Origin: Prosopocoilus inquinatus
Lineage: Eukaryota; Arthropoda; Insecta; Coleoptera; Lucanidae
Length of the DNA: 64,000 nucleotides
Assembly: GCA_036172665.1 (NCBI GenBank)
Contig: CM069870.1
Location: 61,070,212 to 61,134,211, forward strand
Direction of reading: 5' to 3'
Part shown: positions 57,580 to 64,000 of the stretch, in pieces
How positions within the stretch are numbered: the first letter of the stretch is position 1
Layout: each line of letters begins with the position of its first letter
Translations under genes and position numbers: made by a program
The notes under the pieces: model-generated
The model's database searches: none
Seen by the model: the letters and a program-made list of their open reading frames with translations, nothing else
Told to the model about the DNA's origin: nothing

Positions 57580-59575
57580 GACATAACAGATCACACGCCA
57601 TGACGTAAAGAAATTAGGAATAAGTGACTAAATAAAGGACTCGTCGCCATGAAATATTGAATCTTATTACAGGTATGCCCAGAAGTTCAGAGTTATTTAT
57701 TTCAACTTAAAGAAAAGTACATTAAATCAGGTTTGGCTTCATTTAGCTTACCTTTTGTTTGACTTGTTTTCATTTTTTTAAATTTATTGTTTATATCCAC
57801 GAAGATTATATCACATGGGTGCATCAGACAGGTCATGAAAAAATCCCACATTACTGCAAATCTATTTAAAAATGTTACTCCACGATTTCCTTAAGATCTG
57901 ATTTATGTATAGCGCCTGTATAATCTCGAACACACATATAATTTCACATTAAATTACTCTTCATTAAGTAGAAGACAGAAAACATTTCATAACTTAACAT
58001 AATTGCGGAGGCATAATACTGATCGCCATTCATTAACCAGTACGAGACAGAAATACAAGAAAATAATGCACTTTTCACCGTTTCCTACTTAAGACATTTA
58101 CTTGGATAGTAAAAGTAGAATGTCGCTGAAAGGGATTATTGTGTATCAATTATTTTCAGAATTCACTTTCCCACGGACTTCACCTTGATTTGTTTTGATA
58201 AAAAATGCATAACTATGCAACTATCTTTCTTCTACATAAATTATTTTCACAAACAACATTCAATATTATTATTAAACAAAAAATTATAATACTTAATCTT
58301 TCGCTTTACTTGGAAAGTTTTTGCAAACTTTATGCGTTTTGATCGAAGCAGTGAGATGCTATTACGCTGTTAAGGAAACGACACCAATTCCGCCATGCTG
58401 GTGTGTATATTGCGTATCTTCTGTCAAATTTGACAGTGCAATTTACAATCAGCAATTATCCAGCATATTTTTGGAATACATAACATTTTTTTTAAATAAT
58501 CACTAATAATAATACTGTCATTTCTTTATTAGTAGAAGTTCGTTAAGTTCTGATAAAGATTGCAGACGTTATGATATTTTTTAAAGCAAATAATTCAACT
58601 GTTTTCTCCGCCCTTATTAATGGTGATAAGATAATAAATCTAAAATCAAAATTGTGCAGTATTAATTCAGCTTTGGAATGATGCTATCAAAGCTGTAGCT
58701 TATTCTGAAACTTTTTTTAGTAAAATTAATCCTTATTGTTGAGCCTTTCATTGCAGTCAAGTCAGACACTTAAAAATATTTTCTCAGAATTACTCTTGGT
58801 TACTTTGATTATAATTTTTTTCTCCTAAACCTGTAGTTATTACGGTTTTTTATATATCGCCGGTCGCGGCTCATATTGAGACACCCGGTATATACATATA
58901 AAAGTTAATTAATAATTCGTTTTAATTTGTAGATAATAATTTGAAGCTTCAAGTCTCCTTCTTGCCTTGAATTATACACGTGATTCGATTTCAATAAACT
59001 AAACTTTCCTCACCGCCATTAAATTTAATTTCGGGTACCGATTCAATTCAAGGCAAAATAGGGATTTAATAGCGGAAGGAATCCTGTGGGAATAAACTTA
59101 ATTTTCATTCGGTCGATCATCGAGGGCCTGCTGCATCCTTGCCACGTTATCTCATCGTTCGGTGTTCACCCTCACTTTCTGTATCATTGTGGGCCGAGCT
59201 GGCTCGCCTTTTCCTTGCTGATTATATCGCACGGACAAAGGGGCCCCTTCTTTTGATTAATGTTGGGTTTATATCGAAATAGTGTCAGGTGTTTCGATGC
59301 GGTTTATAGCTGCATAGCTGGCGTTCCGGGGTGAAATGTGCTTCTGTCATACCGGGGGATGTTTATATAAGGATTGAAACGTACAGGTTTTTAACTAAGC
59401 CATCAATATTTTTTTAAACAGCTTTAAATTGCATTTTATTTCATGTAATCATTGTAATAAAGTTTTGAGATTTTATGAGAACAGAAAAATAAAAAAATAT
59501 ATGTTTATTTTGTTAGGAAAAAAAGAACAGAAATAAAAAAATTTGTTAAGACGAGAGCAATAATAATGGAATATA
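57580..59575. other. Gene-free stretch
   Basis: I see no exon. A transposon end-like TGAGACACCCGGTATATACA lies near 58878-58897. The rest appears to be ordinary AT-rich sequence. Confidence 0.4.
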
Positions 59576-59758
59576 CAGGTGTTTCTAAATTCCGAGGACA
59601 TGGCTTAGCCACAGATTCCTGTGGACTCAAAATAAGGCGATTTAATCAAACTTATCTATATCCATAATGGTCTCCAAAGTTCTTGAAGATAAATTAATTT
59701 TTCCTATAACAAAGGAACGCCTGAATCGATTTGGATGATATTTGTGTAAGGTCTTGTA

Positions 59759-59869
59759 CAGTCGCGATTTAGCTAATCGAGATCGATTGACAGTTCTGTA
59801 ACCCTTATCACAAGCGTCAATAAGAGCGCAGTTAGCTTGCAGCCGTCTCGATTAGGATGATCGTGACTA
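59759..59869. mobile_element. Hairpin MITE (CAGTCGCGATCA family)
   Basis: A 111-bp element from CAGTCGCGATTTAGCTAATC to GATTAGGATGATCGTGACTA with TA on both sides. Its orientation is opposite to the copy at 3235-3342. Confidence 0.65.
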
Positions 59870-60243
59870 TACTTAGCTAGCGTGAAAAACAGGGTTGCCA
59901 CAACACATATCTTAATATAACTTTTTGGAGGTTAGGAAAATAACTTTTAGAAAGAAACACTCGATAGGAAATTTTTTCGAATCTTTGTAACTTTTGATAT
60001 TTCTTACTGTTTAGTCACAAAATAAGAAAATGTAGGTGACTGTAGCGTTTTTATTGAAAACAGTTACGTATACTTTACTGCCTTTTAACTGCTTAATTTA
60101 TTTATTTTGACAAAAAGTCATTTATTAGTAAACTATATTTGGCATTTGTTTTTCCGTGTATAGTCTCCTAATTTGAAATTCTACATTAAAACATTTTGCA
60201 AAAAACGCACTTAGTCATTTAGATTTTTCTATTTTCTGATGCA

Positions 60244-61243
60244 CAGGGTGAAAAGTTTCAAACCCGAACATAGCAAAGTTCCATTGAGAATTACGTTCCT
60301 GTAGATTACTGGTCGCCATTTAAAGATACAAAAATGGTAATGGTATTAAATGAAAGATAAAATTAAGGCCAATGTTATCGTGTTAAAATTATTCCTGTTG
60401 TGTTAATACTTTTGAAATAGAAATTAGATTTTTGAATTTCAAATGAAGAATGTAGTCGCCTTAGTATGTCAGATTTGAAGTTTGCAATTCAATAACCAGA
60501 ATTTTGTACAATGTGCTTCTTATTCAAAATAAAATTACATTCATCTCTGTAGCATACTGACGATGAAAAACTGTTAGGATTTATTTCTTTGCTCCTGCGT
60601 TGCTTCACAAAATACTTTCCTGCTATTCTTGTTAATTTCAATATAATGTTGATGGCAGCTGAATTTGTGGAATTGATGTTTTTTTTTTAATATTCTTTAC
60701 AGTTGTGTGTACTTATTCTTGAACAGCGTGAAACTTATTTAATTCTTAGTACAATTGAATTTAAAACTGATTTAGTATCGACATGTGTTGGTATTGATTG
60801 CCCTTGACATCATTTCAAGTTTTTTGATAGTATCAGAAACAACAGCATTTTTGAATGCAATGACGTAGAATACAATTATCATTCTAATAAAGAAAGCATT
60901 GTTGTAACTTAAACGACAAGAGTACCTACCTATTATTTGCTCTGTACAATAATTCATAACACTTTTTCACTGACGTATAAATTATTTTCCATTAATTGAA
61001 ACAACTGAAAGTTTCAAACCTGACATAGGCGACTAAATTTTTCGTTTAAAATTTGAAAATTTTATTTATATTCCGAAAGTATTAACAATTAGGAATAATT
61101 TTAACACCATAATGTCGTACATAATTTTCTCTTTTCTTTAATACCATTGTCATTTCTGTATCTTCAAATGGCGAGCAGCAATTCACAGAAACATAGTTTT
61201 CAATACAAGTTTGCTATGTTCGGGTTTGAAACTATCCACCCGG
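60244..61243. mobile_element. 1-kb foldback element
   Basis: It starts CAGGGTGAAAAGTTTCAAAC and ends in the inverse GTTTGAAACTATCCACCCGG. Arms of about 245 bp share CCCGAACATAGCAAA and CGCCATTTAAAGATAC-like sequence and their inverses. The centre encodes nothing I recognise. Confidence 0.65.
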
Positions 61244-62017
61244 TATAAAGATATAAAAAGTTTATTAATGAATAACTCTTTCTGAAAATAAATTAGGTAT
61301 ACACCTAGAAGGCACTAAAGCACACCCGATTTCAATAAGTAACTCTGGAGCCATTTAAATTTTCTTATTTTGTGACTAAACTGTAAGAAATATCAAAAGT
61401 TACAAAGACATAAAAAAGTTTTCTATCAGATGCTTCTCTCTAAAAATTTATTAGCTAAAGTTAATTTTCTAATCTCAAAAATGTTATGGTAAGATGTGTT
61501 GCGGCAATCCTCTCTTCAAGATAGCGGTTCACTGTAAGTAACTAAAACCACCTGTAAAAGTGATAATAATTTATTTGTCATTAAATCGAGGAGTACAGTA
61601 AATGATAACAAGAATCACCGACCCCGGTCAAAAATAGAACACATTCAAACAGATAACAAATAATAGATTGTAAAAATACACAATAATCACAAACATCTAG
61701 GTAAAAGTTATAAACAGTTTAAGGACTAAGGAAATCACAGTGTAAAGAAATCACTCAATGCGTAAAACGCTTCTTCAATTAAAAACTTTTTAATTTTAAT
61801 TTGAAACTGTTTTGGTTTTCGGTAGGTTACCTTTCCAGAGAAACCGTATTTTCCGTAAGCATTTCAATCTCATATATTCTGGATCTTCCTATGCTTTTGT
61901 TAAACTATTAAAAGAAAGTCTTATGTCTTCCCGGGTTCGAGCCAGGTATTCGTGGAAATTCTTATTTTGATGAACTTCATCCAGAGTTATTGCATATGTA
62001 ATTAATTTGTATATGTA

Positions 62018-62778
62018 CAGGGTGGATGGCTTACGATGCGTAAGCATAAGCCTCACAGAAGACTGTGAGGCTTATGGGAAAAAAATTAGGAAAAAAATCT
62101 ATGAAGAATTTTATACTAGACAATACGCGGCATATTGTAAAATTATTTTGAACTATACAGAGTGATCAGAATAATGGCGGTTCGCGGAAACTTATTTTTT
62201 TTAAATGGAACACCCTGTATATTTTTAGATAATTTGGATGCGCCACAGTAAGCTGATTACAGCGGTATAAAGATATATTGATTTCATTGAATAATTTTTT
62301 TTTCTTGAAGAATTTTGCAAAAATGTTTCATAAGTATCGATCGCTCGGTATAATGCAAAAAGGTATCTTAATTTTGTTCACATTTTCATAAAGGCCAAAG
62401 TCCCAAAAATATCGTGTCAGATTTTCGTTCGTCTGTGTTATCTCATTACTCAGAAATTCATATTCAAACTTACTGAATTTTTGCAAAATTCTTCAAGAAA
62501 AAAAAATATTTTATGAAAGTTATTCAATAAAATCAATATATCTTTATACCGCTGTAATCTGTTCATTGCGGTGCATCCAAATATCTAAAAATATACAGGG
62601 TTTTCCATTAAAAAAAAATTAGTTTCCACGAACCACGATTTTTCTGATCACTCTGTATACTTCAAAATAATTTTACAATATGCCGCGTATTGTCTATTAT
62701 AAAATTCTTTATCGATTTCTTTCCTAATTTCTTTCCTATAGGCCTCACAGAAGAAATACGCATCGTTGGGCCACCCTG
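62018..62778. mobile_element. 761-bp foldback element with TA target duplication
   Basis: It starts CAGGGTGGATGGCTTACGAT and ends ATCGTTGGGCCACCCTG, flanked by TA (62016-62017 and 62779-62780). The arms are almost full length: GATATATTGATTTCATTGAA, ACAGCGGTATAAAGATATAT and ATTTTGCAAAAAT-like words reappear inverted near the centre. It would fold into one long hairpin. Confidence 0.75.
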
Positions 62779-62784
62779 TACAAC

Positions 62785-63673
62785 CAGTGTTGTTAAGTAT
62801 CTAGATGCAAGTATCTAGATATAGTATCTAAATACTTTTAGAGTATCTAGATACATATCTCAAATAACTCATAAAAAAATTATCTGTATTCGCATCTAGA
62901 TACAATTACAAAAGTATCTGTTCATTTGAGATACTAAGATACATTTGACATACATCTTAAACTTCCATAAAAACAGCAGATCTTGGCGGAAATGCAACTT
63001 TCGATTTTCATTATGACTTTTCTATTTGAAATATGACTTGATGGTTCAGAAACTTGAAAATGATTTGACAAATTGGCAAACATAATTAACAAAAGAAGAA
63101 AATCAAAAGAAAAAGATTGTATTGATTGTTTTATCAGACTTTCTTGATTACGTGAACGCTCTCTTAGCTACAACAAAGCTACAACTAAGGATCCTAGGAC
63201 ATTTAACTTGTCTGATACTTGTCTAGAAGTAGAGTCATTTCTGTTGATAATTTTATATTTTACGTTAACCTCATTTGTACAAAAGCAGGTGATTATTTAT
63301 CAACTATTGATTAGTTATTAAAAAAGATAAATTTCTTAGTTAAAAGGTATTAAGTATACTGCTGTAAAAAACTGTGTTATTTGCGGTCCATTGTGAAAAT
63401 TATCACAGCATATTCATACGAAAACCATATCAGTATTCATGACAAAAAAACTCGATTTGGAACGCAAATAATATCGTATCTTCGCAACTGCACAGATTAT
63501 TGAGTTTTACAGTTGCAAGTATTTTGATAAACTGCAGATACTTTTTTTTAGTATCTATAACTGTATCTAGATATTTTCCGGAAAAGTATTTGTTTCTGCA
63601 TCTAGATACATATTTCTGAAAGAATCTTTATCTGCATCTAGATACTATTAGAAGTGTATCTTTAACAACACTT
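62785..63673 (+). mobile_element. Non-autonomous hAT element, TATCTAGATAC family, copy C
   Basis: 889 bp with a perfect 8-bp duplication TGTACAAC at 62777-62784 and 63674-63681. It starts CAGTGTTGTTAAGTATCTAG, ends TTAACAACACTT and has the same TATCTAGATAC-rich ends as copies A and B. It was inserted at the very end of the foldback at 62018-62778. Confidence 0.88.
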
Positions 63674-63681
63674 TGTACAAC

Positions 63682-64000
63682 GATGGTATAGTTATTATTT
63701 CCATTACTTTAAAAAGTTGCTTGCAGCTACTTTTCGGAGGAACATTGAACATTGTTCTAATTATTTTCTTCTGAAGGAATAAAGATTCTGTCAACATCCG
63801 CACTATTTCCCCTAAAAATAATACCGTATGATATGCTGGAATGTACCACTCCGAAATATAATGTCTTCAACATATCCTAATTTATGGCGTTTCGTAATCG
63901 AAATATTGAAAAGGCGTGACTACTAATTTTACTTGCCAAGTGTACAATATGTTATTTCCATGTGAAAGCAAAATCCAGTTCCAAGCTCACAAATTTGCAA
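63682..64000. other. Right edge, nothing recognised
   Basis: About 320 bases of AT-rich sequence with no supported gene or repeat. Confidence 0.4.

Larger units (their letters stand above)
59576..61554. mobile_element. Composite foldback element with nested elements
   Basis: The outer ends CAGGTGTTTCTAAATTCC and CTAAAACCACCTG, with TA flanks, are weakly inverted. Inner arms at about 59885-60045 and 61345-61510 pair well (for example AACTTTTGATATTTCTTAC with its inverse). A CAGTCGCGATCA MITE (59759-59869) and a 1-kb foldback (60244-61243) are nested inside. No ORF of note. Confidence 0.55.

Overview
This is a 64-kb piece of an animal nuclear genome, almost certainly an insect and perhaps a beetle (order inferred, not proven). 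It is AT-rich, its genes have short exons and GT-AG introns, and about two thirds of it is intergenic DNA or intron packed with transposons. Five genes are recognisable from their exons plus one small unrecognised gene. There are no bacterial features.

Layout. 1-6.5 kb (minus strand, running off the left edge): a chromatin reader with two SAMD1/KAT6-like winged helices, AT-hook-like motifs, a double PHD finger and the start of a SAM domain. 10.3-11.1 kb (plus): a small unrecognised two- or three-exon gene. 12.9-20.6 kb (minus): a secreted pancreatic-type lipase with a complete Ser-Asp-His triad and a C-terminal PLAT-like domain; its 5.5-kb intron is full of elements. 25.8-29.8 kb (plus): a Di-Ras small GTPase. 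32.7-34.4 kb (minus): a CLCC1-like ER membrane protein. 35.0-42.7 kb (plus): MAEA, a subunit of the CTLH/GID E3 ubiquitin ligase, whose fourth intron looks like a U12-type AT-AC intron. CLCC1 and MAEA are head to head with 594 bp between their start codons. From about 43 kb to the right edge I see no host gene.

Mobile DNA. (1) A Penelope-like element as a near-perfect inverted pair of GIY-YIG endonuclease ORFs with a 12-bp target duplication and a hammerhead-ribozyme-like motif in each arm, plus two short insertions elsewhere that carry related hammerhead-like motifs and have 12-13-bp target duplications. (2) Non-autonomous hAT-type elements with 8-bp target duplications: three copies of one ~0.9-kb family, and two other families. 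(3) Two solo LTRs with 4-bp duplications, one nested in a hammerhead-bearing insertion. (4) Several TA-flanked MITE and long-foldback families. (5) A dead Ty3/gypsy pol whose reverse transcriptase tail has expanded into a 93-bp (31-codon) minisatellite. (6) A 5'-truncated R1/Jockey-like LINE whose 3' untranslated region holds about 400 bp of a 7-bp repeat. The host genes are unrelated housekeeping or signalling functions and do not form a pathway. The unusual biology lies in the hammerhead-linked Penelope insertions and the AT-AC intron.
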